In this document: in pieces, positions 30,401 through 40,708 of the stretch
How the letters are laid out: each line of letters begins with the position of its first letter
How positions within the stretch are numbered: position 1 is the stretch's first letter
Source of the DNA: CAVVSQ01 sp963848825
GTDB taxonomy: Bacteria; Planctomycetota; Planctomycetia; Gemmatales; Gemmataceae
Assembly: GCA_963848825.1 (NCBI GenBank)
Contig: CAWKFA010000015.1
Coordinates: 1,736,001-1,800,000 of the forward strand
Length of the DNA stretch: 64,000 nt
Direction of reading: 5' to 3'
Position numbers and translations under genes: made by a program
The notes under the pieces: generated by a model
The model's input: only the letters and a program-made list of their open reading frames with translations
Told to the model about the DNA's origin: nothing
The model's database searches: none

Positions 30401-33400
30401 CCCTGGCCCTGTTGGTCTTTTTGGCGGCTCTGTTACGCACAGAGCTCTTGATAATTGCCGGACCGTTGCTGATTCTGTGGCTCGCCTCGCCGCTGACGGC
30501 CTGGTGGCTAAGTCGTGTACTTGAAGAGGCACCTGATCGACTGACGGACGATCAGCGGGAATTCCTCGGCCTAATGTCGCGGCGGACGTGGCGCTTTTTC
30601 GAAGTCTTTGTCACCGAGGAAGAAAATTGGCTGCCCCCTGATAACTTCCAGGAGCACCCCACCCGGGCCGTTGCCTCGCGCACCAGTCCAACGAACATCG
30701 GCATGGCCCTACTGGCAAACCTGGCGGCCTATGACTTTGGCTATTCTAGCGCCGCTCAGTTGCTGGACCGCACGAGCAAGACGTTCGCCACGCTCGGTCG
30801 AATGGATAAGTACCGCGGCCACTTTTACAACTGGTACGACACCCGCTCTCTCAAGCCGCTCGCCCCCCTCTATGTCTCCACCGTCGACAGCGGCAACATG
30901 GTTGGCCACCTGCTGGTGTTGCGCATCGGTTTGATGGATCTCGCGCAAACATCGGTACTGCCACCCAAACTTTTTCCAGGTTTGCGCACCACGATCCGTG
31001 TCCTGCTGGAGGCCGCTCGCGGAGGGCACCAGCACGACAAGGACAAGCGTTTGCCCCTCGTGTCGGCCGACATTCTCCGTCGGATTGAAAGCCTGGATAG
31101 AGACCTGGCGGATCGTACACATTCCTTGAGCTCGGCGGTCGCTTTGCTCGACAAGTTGGTCACCGGAGCAGCGGTGATCGCGGGTGACGCCGGCACCGAT
31201 GACGAAACGAAGTGGTGGGCGAGTACGCTTCACCGAGCCTGCACCGATCACCGCGATGACCTCGTGCGCCTGGCCGCCTGGATCAGGCTGGCCCCGCCCG
31301 CCGAGCAACTTTGGACGCAAGGCGCTCCGGAGCAATTAAAACGACTTGGCGAGTTAAGAACTTGGTGGGCCCGCCTCGATACCGGTCCAACCTTGGCTGA
31401 AGTGGCCGCGCTGGAAGGATCGTTGCTGCCGCTTGTGGACGCGATCCTCAAGGAGCTAACCCCCCAGAGCAAGACAGAGACTGCTGCTTCCTGGCTTCCG
31501 CAATTGCGAAGGGCCCTTGCGGATTCGTCTCGGGTGGCTGTGGCCAGGTTAAAATCTATCGAGGACCTGGCGCGGCAATGCCATGAATTCGCCGACATCG
31601 ACTACAGTTTCCTGTTCAACAAGGCCCATGACCTGTTCGCGATCGGCTACAACGCCAGCGATCATCGTCTCGACGGCAGTTTCTATGACCTGCTGGCATC
31701 CGAGGCACGACTGACCAGCTTTATAGCGGTCGCGCAGGGCCAGGTGGGCCAGGAGCACTGGTTCGCCCTGAGTAGAATGGTGACGACCACGGGGGGCACG
31801 GCCACGCTACTGAGCTGGAGCGGCTCGATGTTCGAATACCTGATGCCGCTCCTCGTCATGCCCACCTATCCAAATACTCTGCTCGATCAGTCCTATCATT
31901 CGGCGGTACGGCGCCAGATCAAGTATGGCCGGCAACGCGGCGTGCCCTGGGGCATATCGGAATCCGGCTTTAATACGGTCGATCTGCATTTGATTTATCA
32001 GTACCGGGCCTTCGGCGTCCCGGGCCTGGGGCTCAAGCGCGGCCTCGCCGAAGATCTGGTCATCGCGCCCTACGCGACCGTCCTGGCCCTGATGGTCGCG
32101 CCGAAGCGGCTTGCCGCAACCTGGAACGGCTGGCCGCCGAAGGCCAGGCCGGCGCGTACGGTTTCTATGAAGCGATCGATTACACGCCCACCCGTGTGCC
32201 GCGCGGCTTGACGAGTGTCACCGTGCGGCAATTTATGGCTCATCATCAGGGCATGAGCCTTTTGGCTTTCGCCTACCTGCTGTTGGACAGGCCGATGCAG
32301 CGCCGTTTTATGGCAGATCCGATGATGCGGGCCGCCGACCTCTTGCTGCAGGAGCGCGTGCCCAAGGCCTGTGTGCCGATTTTTCCCCATGTTGCCGAGG
32401 CCGACGCCACACGCACCTCGTCGGCCGTCGAGGAACAGTCGATGCGCGTCTACGCGGATCCCGGTGGCGCCGCGCCGGAAGTGCATCTGCTTTCCAATGG
32501 AAAATACCATGTGGTAATCTCCAGCGCGGGCGGCGGCTACAGTCGCTGGCGCGACCTGGCCGTCACGCGCTGCGCGAAGACGCTACCCGCGATTGCTGGG
32601 GTACGTTTTGCTATGTGCGCGACCTGGAGAGCGGTGCCCTCTGGTCGACGGCCTGGCAGCCGACCCTCAAGACTGGGCGGCGCTATCAGGCCATATTCAC
32701 TCAGGCTCGTGCCGAGTTTCGTCGTCGCGACGAAATGATCGATATGCATACGGAAATCAGCGTTTCCCCAGAGGACGACATCGAAATGCGGCGGGTCACC
32801 CTGGCCAACCGCGGCGACGCCATCCGTACCATTGAGCTGACCAGCTATGCCGAGGTGGTGATGGCCCTTCCCAGCCATGATCTGGCCCACCCCGCCTTCA
32901 GCAATTTGTTTGTACAGACGGAGCTGGTGCCCCAGCGGCGAGCCATCCTCTGTACGCGCCGGCCCAGGTCGGCCGATGAAAAGCCACCCTGGCTCATGCA
33001 TCTTGTGACCGTCAAGGGCACGGTCGTGGGCGAAGCGTCCTTTGAGACCGACCGCATGAAATTCATCGGTCGCGACAGGGCTTTGGTCGCGCCCGCCGCC
33101 ATGGATAGCAATGGCCCGCTTTCCGGCAGCTCTGGCCCTGTGCTCGATCCCATCGTGTCGATTCGTATCGTGGTTCGCCTGCAACCGCGCGAAACGGTGC
33201 GGGTGGATTTCGTCACGGGGGTCGCCGAGACACGGGAAGCGATCACCGCGCTCACCGAAAAATACCACGACCCGCGCCTGGCGGACCGCGTCTTCGAGCT
33301 CGCCTGGACCCATAGCCAGATCATGTTGCGCCAACTCAATGCCACGGAGAGTGATGCTCAGGCCTACAGCCGCCTCGCGGGTTCCCTGGTCTACGCATCC

Positions 33401-36301
33401 ATGCTCCGGCGAGCCAGGGCCAGCATTCTGATCCGCAATCATCGCGGCCAGTCGGGCCTCTGGGGCTATGGCATTTCGGGAGACCTGCCGATCGTCCTCG
33501 TGCGCCTCCGCGATCGGGCCCGCCTTGATTTGGTTCGGCAATGCGTGCAGGCTCACGCCTACTGGCGACTGAAGGGGGTTAGTGTCGACCTGGTCATCTG
33601 GAACGAAGACGACTCGGTTTATCGGCAAACACTTCAAGACGCCATCATGGACCTTATCGCCGCCAGCCCGGAGGCATCGCTGGTGGATAAGCCTGGAGGA
33701 ATTTTCGTGCGACGTGGCGAACAGATGTCCGAAGAGGACCGCGCCCTTCTCCAAACGGTGTCACGCGTGGTTATGTTCGACGACGCCGGCACGCTGCCCG
33801 AGCAGGTGGAACGCCGTGGCCGCACTGAAGTGGCCATAACCGCGCTCAAGCCCACACGCCGATTGCCCGAGCCCAATAACTCCGGCCCGCCCCGGCCGTA
33901 TGATCTGTCTTTCTTCAACGGCCTGGGCGGGTTCAGCCGCGATGGCCGTGAATATATCACCCTTCTCTCTCCGGGACGAAACACGCCGGCCCCCTGGGTC
34001 AACGTGATCGCCAATCCAACTTTCGGCACCGTGGTCTCCGAAAGCGGCAGCAGCTATACCTGGTCGGAAAACAGCCATGAATTCCGCGTGACGCCCTGGT
34101 ACAACGACCCCGTCAGCGATACCAGTGGCGAGGCACTTTACGTTCGTGATGAGGAAACCGGCGGCATTTGGTCCCCGTCCCCCCTGCCGGCCCGTGGCCG
34201 CAATTCCTACGTCGTGCGCCACGGCTTCGGCTATAGCATCTTCGAATATGCGGATGATGGCCTGGTCACCGAGCTCTGCGTTTATGTTGCCACCGACGCG
34301 CCCGTGAAGTTTATCCGCCTGCGCATCGCGAACCGGTCCGGCCGGAGCAGGCAGCTTTCGGTAACCGGTTACTGGGAGATGGTACTGGGCGAGTTGCGCG
34401 ACAAAACGTTGATGCACGTGGTCACCGAGCTGGATCCCCCCAGCGGCGCCATCTTCGCCCGCAATGCCTACAACACCGAGTTCCCCGGCAAAGTCGTCTT
34501 TGTCGATAGCAGCGAGACCAACCGCACGGTGACCGGCGACCGCGCCGAGTTCCTCGGACGCAATGGCACGCCTGCCTATCCCGCGGCCTTGCGCCGAATT
34601 CGCCTTTCCGGACGCGTCGGCGCGGGCCTCGATCCTTGCGTGGCGATGCAAGTCCCGGTCCCTCTCGACGATGGCAAGGAAAAGGACATTGTTTTCGTCC
34701 TCGGCGTGGCAGCCAGTGATGAAGAAGCACGCCGACTCTTGCAGCGTTTCCGAGGCGCCGCCAATGCCTACCGGGCCCTGGAGGGCGTTTGGCATTATTG
34801 GAGCCAGGCTCTCGGCGCGGTCCACGTTGAAACGCCCGATGCTGCGCTCAATTTTCTCGCCAATGGCTGGCTCGTTTACCAGACGCTCGCGTGCCGCATG
34901 TGGGCGCGGACAGGCTTCTACCAGTCTGGCGGCACCTTCGGCTTTCGCGACCAGTTGCAAGACGCCATGGCCCTCCTGCACGCCGAGCCTGGCCTGCTGC
35001 GCGCCCATTTGTTGCTGGCCGCCGCGCATCAATTCCGCGAAGGCGACGTGCAGCACTGGTGGCATCCTCCCGTCGGCCGTGGGGTGCGTACGCACTTTTC
35101 TGACGACTTTTTGTGGCTCCCCTACGCGGCGTGCCGTTATGTCCTGGCCACGGGCGACACCGGCGTGCTGCACGAGAGCGTGCCCTTTTTGAGCGCTCGG
35201 CTGTTACGGCCGGAGGAGGAATCGAACTACGACCTGCCGCGCGTTTCCGACGATGTCGCCACCCTTTACGACCATTGTGTTCGCGCCCTCGATAACGGTC
35301 TGCGTTTTGGCGTTCACGGCTTGCCGCTGATGGGCTGCGGCGACTGGAACGACGGCATGAATTTAGTGGGCCAGCATGGTAAAGGCGAAAGCGTCTGGCT
35401 GGCGTTTTTCCTTTACGACATTTTGACCCAGTTCGCCGAGTTGGCTCGCCGCCAGGGGGACACCGGCACGCACGATCGCTTCACAGTTGAAGCCGGCCGC
35501 CTTCGGGGCAATATCGAAGAGCATGGCTGGGACGGTGCCTGGTATCGGCGCGCGTACTTCGACGACGGCACCCCCCTGGGATCAGCTACTAATCCTGAGT
35601 GCCAGATTGATTCGCTATCGCAAAGCTGGTCGATATTGTCCGGGGCCGGCACGAGCGAGCGCTCGATGTCCGGCATGGAAAATGTGGAGAGGCGGTTGGT
35701 TCGCCGCGAGGCACGCCTTATCCAGCTCCTGGATCCGCCCTTCGACAAGTCCGATCTTAACCCCGGCTATATCAAGGGCTATGTCCCCGGTGTGCGGGAA
35801 AACGGCGGGCAATATACCCATGCCGCCATCTGGACGGTCATGGCCTATGCGGCGATGGGAGATGCCAAACGAGCCTGGGACCTCTTCGCGCTCATTAACC
35901 CCGTGACCCATGCCACCACGCCGGAGATGGTCTCGACCTATCGCGTCGAGCCCTACGTGGTGGCGGCGGACGTCTATGCCGTCTCGCCCCACACAGGACG
36001 TGGCGGCTGGACCTGGTACACTGGCTCGGCCGGGTGGATGTATCGCCTCATCACTGAATCGCTGCTGGGCTTGCACCTGGAGATCGACAAACTTCGTTTC
36101 ATTCCCTGCCTTCCCGCCGACTGGCCGGAGCTCAAGATTCATTACCGCTACCGCGAAACCTTTTACCACATCACGCTCAAAAACAGCGGTCACGGCAAAA
36201 CTGTAAGTCGGGTTGTTGTCGATGGCACCGAACAACCCGATAAAATTGTGCCGCTCCTAGATGACCGCAATCACCATAACGTGGAAGTAAATGTGGGTTA
36301 A
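27436..36301 (+). CDS. ndvB: Cyclic beta-1,2-glucan synthase-like protein (GT84 plus GH94; four frameshifts)
   Basis: Five overlapping frames make one ~2950-aa protein, close to the ~2800 aa of NdvB/ChvB/Cgs. Breaks lie near 27730, 28955, 32105 and 32570, each repaired by one base. Order: a long N-terminal helical region (~1-480); TM helices (FPLLFYVAGVLLITIG, VVFLTVPLLVC); a glycosyltransferase domain (LDTDTQLPRDSAHQM as the D-x-D, RRHRWMRGDWQ as the R-x-x-RW-type motif); more TM helices; a glucoamylase-like region (HHQGMSLLAFAYLL); and tandem GH94 phosphorylase-type modules (MGCGDWNDGMNLVGQHGKG with the catalytic Asp). The family polymerises glucose from UDP-glucose into cyclic beta-1,2-glucans at the inner membrane and trims chain length. 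The first in-frame start after a stop at 27400 is GTG 27436, so the true N-terminus is uncertain. Confidence 0.85.
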
Positions 36302-36318
36302 GCGCCTATCGGGAACAG

Positions 36319-36343
36319 GGACCTGACCCAGGTCCAATCTTTT
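36319..36343. terminator. Short hairpin between convergent glucan synthase and YciI genes
   Basis: GGACCTG (36319-36325) and CAGGTCC (36329-36335) form a 7-bp stem with a 3-nt loop, followed by AATCTTTT. It fills the 62-bp gap between the convergent stops at 36301 and 36364. The stem is short, so it is a modest candidate. Confidence 0.4.
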
Positions 36344-36363
36344 GCGGATCAAGGAGAAAAGTG

Positions 36364-37248
36364 TCAGTGCGCTTTTCCTTCGAGCGGTACCCATATTTCA
36401 ACCTCGCCATGGCCGCTTTTCGCGTCGAACTTCTCCGTGTAACGTTCGAAGCAAGGGGTTTTGGCTGTCTTGAGCCCGGCGTCAGGTACCCATTGGGCCC
36501 AGATCTTGTCGATGGTTTGCGGCAGCGCGGCTATGTGCCCGGTATGCGTAATCACCGCGTAGCGGCCAGCCGGCAGCGCGACACGCGTGAAGTCCGCTGG
36601 TAACTTGGCCGACGGTGCCACTTCCACGCCTGTCAAATAATCGAATGTGCAGTCCGCCTTGACGTTCCAGCAAACTCCGTAGGATGCGGTTCCCATTTGG
36701 CCGGGCACCTTGCCGATTTGCGGCGCGAAACGTTGCCATTGTCCTGGAATTTTGGTCCGCGACTGGGCATCATAGGCGCAATTGATGCCCGCGATCACAA
36801 GCTCATGGCCCGTTTCAAATCGAACCGCGCCCAGGCCGAGACCTTGGCGCGAACGCTTGCCTCGTGTTCGCGCATTTCCGGCGTAAACTCCGCCGAAATC
36901 GTCCGCACTAAACACCTGGCGTATCTCGACCTCGGTGGGTTCCTCGTGCGGGTTCGGGCAGCGCTTAAGCCAATCGATGGCCTCGGCCATCGATTTCACT
37001 TTCCATAACCAGAAACCCGCGATCAGCTCCTTGGTTTCGGCGAAAGGGCCATCGATGACATAGCGCTCTTTGCCCTTAAAGCCAACCCGCAGCCCCCTGG
37101 AGCTGGGATGCAGTCCCTCCCCGGCAAGCAGCACCCCCGCCTTGACCAGCTCTTCATTGAACTTGCCCATGTCCGTCAACATTTGCTGACTCGGCATCTT
37201 GCCGGACTCCGAATCTTTATTGGCTTTGACGATTACCATGACTTTCAT
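36364..37248 (-). CDS. YciI/DGPF-domain protein fused to a GyrI-like effector-binding domain
   Basis: ATG 37248 begins a YciI/YCII-related domain (MVIVKANKDSESG, LLAGEGLHPSSRG, IDGPFAETKELIAGFWLW, residues 1-115). The last ~150 residues are a GyrI-like/AraC effector-binding domain (FETGHELVIAGI, YGVCWNVKADCTFDYLTGVEV, IDKIWAQWVPD, EVEIWVPL). The joining segment reads poorly in this frame, while another frame gives EFTPEMREHEASVRAKVSAWARF, the usual YciI continuation. Compensating indels near 36825 and 36880 are therefore likely, and the two domains might be separate genes in the true sequence. DGPF proteins are typical partners of ECF42 sigma factors, and one lies 2 kb upstream beyond an IS. 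Confidence 0.8.
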   Translation of the reverse strand: MKVMVIVKANKDSESGKMPSQQMLTDMGKFNEELVKAGVLLAGEGLHPSSRGLRVGFKGKERYVIDGPFAETKELIAGFWLWKVKSMAEAIDWLKRCPNPHEEPTEVEIRQVFSADDFGGVYAGNARTRGKRSRQGLGLGAVRFETGHELVIAGINCAYDAQSRTKIPGQWQRFAPQIGKVPGQMGTASYGVCWNVKADCTFDYLTGVEVAPSAKLPADFTRVALPAGRYAVITHTGHIAALPQTIDKIWAQWVPDAGLKTAKTPCFERYTEKFDAKSGHGEVEIWVPLEGKAH

Positions 37249-37333
37249 CGTTAAACTCCGGATTTTAGGTTGTAGTGGTTAGCCAGAAGGGATCAAAAAC
37301 AAAAGAATCTGCCCGCTTGTTGTAGGTGCGTGC

Positions 37334-37692
37334 TCACGAGCTTTGCGGCAGGCCGGCAAGCTCGAAGACGGGGCGAATCTCGACGGTGCCCTTCCTCGCG
37401 CCGGGATTCGTGCCGCGATGGCGATGGCCTCATCGAGGTTGGGCGCTTCGACCAAAAAGTAACCGCCAAGCTGCTCGGTTGTCTCCGCGAAGGGCCCGTC
37501 GGTGGTGAGGCGTTCACCATGGCGAACACGCACGCAGGTGGCCGTCGCCACGGGATGTAAGGGGGAGGCGCCGCGAAAACGGCCCTGGGTAGCCAGCTCG
37601 TGACATAATTTCGTCGAATCCGCCATGCACTCGGCCCGTTCCTCCTGCGTCCAGGCATCTTCGACCCCGTAAATAAGCAACATGTATTTCAT
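37334..37692 (-). CDS. YciI/DGPF-domain protein, ECF42 partner (frameshifted)
   Basis: ATG 37692 starts MKYMLLIYGVEDAWTQEE. The domain has TTDGPFAETTEQLGGYFLVEA and DEAIAIAARIP. The frame breaks near 37400: one missing G in IPGGARKG restores GTVEIRPVFELAGLPQSS and a stop at 37334, giving ~119 aa, the usual family length. Left unrepaired the frame runs on to 37279 with unlikely sequence. It lies downstream of the ECF42-type gene on the same strand, but a 1.46-kb IS now separates them. Confidence 0.82.
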
Positions 37693-37712
37693 GGGTTCTC
37701 GCTTTGATAAAT

Positions 37713-37748
37713 GGGGACGGGACCATTGCACTTGGAAGTCCTGTCCCC
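37713..37748. repeat. GGGGACAGGAC-type hairpin
   Basis: Arms GGGGACGGGAC (37713-37723) and GTCCTGTCCCC (37738-37748) pair over 11 bp with one G-T wobble, around a 14-nt loop. The core matches the large palindrome at 13464-13560. It lies just upstream of the DGPF gene start and 12 bp from the IS target duplication. Confidence 0.55.
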
Positions 37749-37770
37749 GATTTCTGGGACCTCCAAGGGG

Positions 37771-39232
37771 CAGGGCTTCCAAGGTGTCAGCTGCTTCGTA
37801 AATTATTATTGAAGCAGTTGTTATGAATGACACCTGAGAGGGAAAGGCATGATGCCAGCTGGAATCGTCCCCTTCATGGAGCAGGCGCCGTTTTGTGTGA
37901 TGACGCGGATAACTCTGGAACGTTTGTTCCTGCCCCAGCGTCTGGACGCTCTGTTCACGAAGGCCGCTCAACGGCAGTACGAGAGGGAGTTGCTCTTTTC
38001 GGAAGTTATGGAATTAATGATGTCGGTGGTGTTGCACGTCGATCCGAGCGTGCATAAAGCCTATCGCAAACGCGAAGAGAAATTGTCCGTCACCGATCAA
38101 GCGATCTACGACAAGCTGCAATGCATGGAACCGGGCATTTCCAGCGCTCTGGTCGCCGACTCGGCAGTTCAAGTGGGGGTTGTGATCGATGCCATGCAGG
38201 CGAGGTTGCCGTCCTGGTTACCGGGGTTTCGCATCCGCGTTCTCGACGGGAACTTACTTTCGAAGACCCAGCGTCGCGTCAAGGAATTGCGTCAGACATG
38301 GGCGGCTGGCTTGCCAGGACGCGTGCTCGCGGTCTACGACCAACAGCAAGACCTGGTGACCGATGTGTTTCTCAATCCGGATGCCTACGACAACGAACGC
38401 GTCTTGCTCGATGACGTGCTGCAGAGCGTCAAAGCGCAAGACTTGTGGATCGCCGATAGCAATTTTTGCACGCTGAAATTCCTCTTCGGGATCGATAAGG
38501 CTCCTGCCTGTTTCGTCATGCGCCAGCACGGTACTTTAGTCGGCAAGCCGCTCAAAACCCGAAAATTTCGCGGCCGAACCAACACGGGCCGGGTGTACGA
38601 GCAAGAGTTGGAACTGAGTTACGAGAACAAAACGAAGACGGTGCGGCGGATCACGCTGGTCTTGGATGAGCCGACGCGCGATGGCGATACCGAGATACAT
38701 ATTCTGAGCAACCTGCAGAAGAACGAAGCGACGGCCATGCAGATTGCCGAACTGTACCGCAAGCGATGGACCATCGAGGGACGTTTCTACGAACTGGCAC
38801 AGACCCTCAACGGCGAGCCCAACACCCTGGGTTATCCGAAGGCGGCGTTGTTCGCGTTCTGCTTGGCATTGGTAGCTTCCAACGCGATGGCTTTGATCCG
38901 AGCCTCGGTGCGTCAGGTTCATGGACCCGAGATCGTGGAGAATCTGTCGCGTTACTACATCGCCACCGAGGTGCGCGAGACGTACGTCGGGATGATGGTA
39001 GCATTGCCGCCATCGAAGTGGGTGAGATTCCAAAGCCTCAGCGCCAAGGAGTTGGCAGGCTTGCTGTGCGAGATCGCATCAAAAGTCGTCCCGAAGCGCT
39101 ACCGCAAAGCCCATCGCGGGCCGAAGAATCCGCCAACTCCCAAGGACCGGTACAAAAACGGCGGACATGTTTCGACGCAAAGGCTCATAGAACAACGCCG
39201 AAAGCCCCCCAGCTGACACCTTGGAAGCCCTG
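37771..39232 (+). mobile_element. Complete IS4-family insertion sequence, 1462 bp
   Basis: Perfect 22-bp terminal inverted repeats are at 37771-37792 and 39211-39232 (outer end CAGGGCTTCCAAGGTG). An 11-bp direct repeat CCTCCAAGGGG flanks it at 37760-37770 and 39233-39243. One transposase fills the interior. Intact ends, an intact transposase and an exact target duplication show a recent, probably still active insertion. It sits between an ECF42-type sigma gene and its DGPF partner. Confidence 0.97.
37849..39216 (+). CDS. IS4-family DDE transposase
   Basis: A 455-aa intact ORF inside the IS. DDE residues: Asp in RVLDGNLLS (~136), Asp in LWIADSNFCTLKFL (~203), and Glu in the IS4-type Y-R-x-RW-x-IE motif (YRKRWTIEGRFYELAQ, ~309). 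It catalyses cut-and-paste movement of the element. The TGA stop lies inside the right inverted repeat, so coding and repeat sequences overlap by 6 bp. A GAGAGGGAAAGG stretch precedes the start. The C-terminus is strongly basic. Confidence 0.95.
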   Translation: MMPAGIVPFMEQAPFCVMTRITLERLFLPQRLDALFTKAAQRQYERELLFSEVMELMMSVVLHVDPSVHKAYRKREEKLSVTDQAIYDKLQCMEPGISSALVADSAVQVGVVIDAMQARLPSWLPGFRIRVLDGNLLSKTQRRVKELRQTWAAGLPGRVLAVYDQQQDLVTDVFLNPDAYDNERVLLDDVLQSVKAQDLWIADSNFCTLKFLFGIDKAPACFVMRQHGTLVGKPLKTRKFRGRTNTGRVYEQELELSYENKTKTVRRITLVLDEPTRDGDTEIHILSNLQKNEATAMQIAELYRKRWTIEGRFYELAQTLNGEPNTLGYPKAALFAFCLALVASNAMALIRASVRQVHGPEIVENLSRYYIATEVRETYVGMMVALPPSKWVRFQSLSAKELAGLLCEIASKVVPKRYRKAHRGPKNPPTPKDRYKNGGHVSTQRLIEQRRKPPS

Positions 39233-39263
39233 CCTCCAAGGGGTGGTTGGCGACGACTAACAC

Positions 39264-39296
39264 CAAATAGTCGAATGACGGAACTGTAAATCGACA
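39264..39296. repeat. Small intergenic hairpin repeat, copy 1
   Basis: CAAATAGTCGAATG-x-C-x-x-A-x-C-x-GT-x-AATCGACA occurs here and at 42265-42296. Each copy can pair GTCGA with TCGAC and has a 3-bp inner stem; the inner stem differs in bases but stays paired (ACG/TGT here, CAC/GTG there). Both copies lie just after the 3' end of a minus-strand gene. Confidence 0.5.
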
Positions 39297-39314
39297 GCGG
39301 CCACGAAAAATGTC

Positions 39315-40541
39315 TCACCCCAGGTCCTCAAGCCTCTTCTTTAGAAAGCGGCGCTCCGGCTCTTGTTGCGCCAGTGCCAGGGCACGTTCATAAGCGACCG
39401 ACGCCTCACGGGTTCTGCCTAGCCGCCGGCAGAGATCGGCCCGGGCAGCGTGGGCAAGGTGATAGTCCGCCAGGTCGCCGCGCTCCATGATAGCGTCGAT
39501 AAGGGCCAGGCCCGCTTCGGGTCGGTCACGCATCGCGACGGCCACGGCCCTATTAAGTTCGACGACCGGCGACGGCGTCGACTGCATCAAGACGTCATAG
39601 AGCGCGACGATTTCCGCCCAATCTGTCAGCGCCGTGGTCGTGGCTTCGGCGTGGACCGCCGATATGGCCGCCTGGATCGTATAGGCCCCAAAACGGCGCG
39701 AGGCAAGCGCCCGTTCAACCAGTTGCTTGCCTTCGCCGATCAGCTTTTTGTCCCAGCGGGCGCGGTCCTGGTCTTCAAGCAAGATGAGGTCGCCCGCGAG
39801 CGTCGCTCGGGCCGCGCACCGCGATTCATGAAGCAACATGAGCGCCAAGAGGCCCATGACTTCCGGCTCCGGCAACAGCTCCAGCAGCAAACGCCCCAGG
39901 CGAATGGCCTCCGCCGATAGGTCTGGCTTGGTCAAGGACGCGCCGGCGGATGCGGAATAGCCCTCGTTAAAGACGAGGTAGATGACGGATAAAATAGAAG
40001 CAAGCCGCCCCGGAAAATCGGCAAGCGCCGGGACCTCGTAAGGGATTTTGGCTTCGCGGATCTTCACCTTGGCACGGACAATCCGCTGAGCGATCGTAGG
40101 TGCACTGGTCAAAAAGGCCGCTGCGATTTGTTCCGTGCTCAGGCCGCAGACTTCGCGCAGCGTCATGGCCACCTGCACTGCGGGCGCCAGGGCCGGGTGG
40201 CAGCAGGTGAACACCAACCGCAGGCGATCATCTTCAATCTCGTGCGCGGCCCGTTCCGCATTGACGCCCGCTATTTCATCCACGCGTCGCGTCAAGGCTT
40301 CGTGCAGGCCCTCCGCATGCGCCCGGCGGCGAAGCGAGTCAATCGCCTTGAAGCGGCCCGTCGACACTAGCCAGGCGAGCGGCTTCTCCGGCAGCCCATT
40401 CTCTTGCCACTTCTCGATGGCCGCCGCGAAGGCCTCGTGCATGGCTTCCTCGGCCAGATCGAAATCCCCCAGCAGCCGAACCAGCGTCGAATAAACGCGC
40501 CGTGATTCTCGCAAATACAGCTCGCCAACCAGCTCGCGCAT
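39315..40541 (-). CDS. ECF42-type RNA polymerase sigma factor with long C-terminal helical extension
   Basis: This 408-aa intact ORF has sigma region 2 (RVYSTLVRLLGDFDLAEEAMHEAF, residues ~15-40) and region 4 (REVCGLSTEQIAAAFLTSAPTIAQRIVRAK, ~130-160). A ~240-residue C-terminal extension follows (YLVFNEGYSASAG, LLALMLLHESR, YTIQAAISAVHA, SPVVELNRAVAVAM, TPR-like end). This length and these motifs match ECF42 factors, which lack an anti-sigma partner and are encoded next to DGPF/YciI genes; both DGPF genes here lie downstream on the same strand. The extension is thought to regulate the factor. Confidence 0.92.
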   Translation of the reverse strand: MRELVGELYLRESRRVYSTLVRLLGDFDLAEEAMHEAFAAAIEKWQENGLPEKPLAWLVSTGRFKAIDSLRRRAHAEGLHEALTRRVDEIAGVNAERAAHEIEDDRLRLVFTCCHPALAPAVQVAMTLREVCGLSTEQIAAAFLTSAPTIAQRIVRAKVKIREAKIPYEVPALADFPGRLASILSVIYLVFNEGYSASAGASLTKPDLSAEAIRLGRLLLELLPEPEVMGLLALMLLHESRCAARATLAGDLILLEDQDRARWDKKLIGEGKQLVERALASRRFGAYTIQAAISAVHAEATTTALTDWAEIVALYDVLMQSTPSPVVELNRAVAVAMRDRPEAGLALIDAIMERGDLADYHLAHAARADLCRRLGRTREASVAYERALALAQQEPERRFLKKRLEDLG

Positions 40542-40708
40542 GTCCTGCCTGGATAGAAATTGGGAGTGAGGCCTGAGTTCCGTTTATTTTGCCCTTCGCC
40601 TGACCCCATAATTTTAGGAGCTCCCAAGAAATAGGGAACGCCGGCAACAAGTCGGCGAACCTGTGTCCCCGTTCGCGTGTCTCGACTCTGGAAAGGAGGG
40701 GAGGGGCC

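Noticed and set aside
33761..35173. 470-aa minus-strand open frame opposite the glucan synthase
   Set aside because: The + strand carries the GH94 signature through this region; the antisense protein has no recognisable features.
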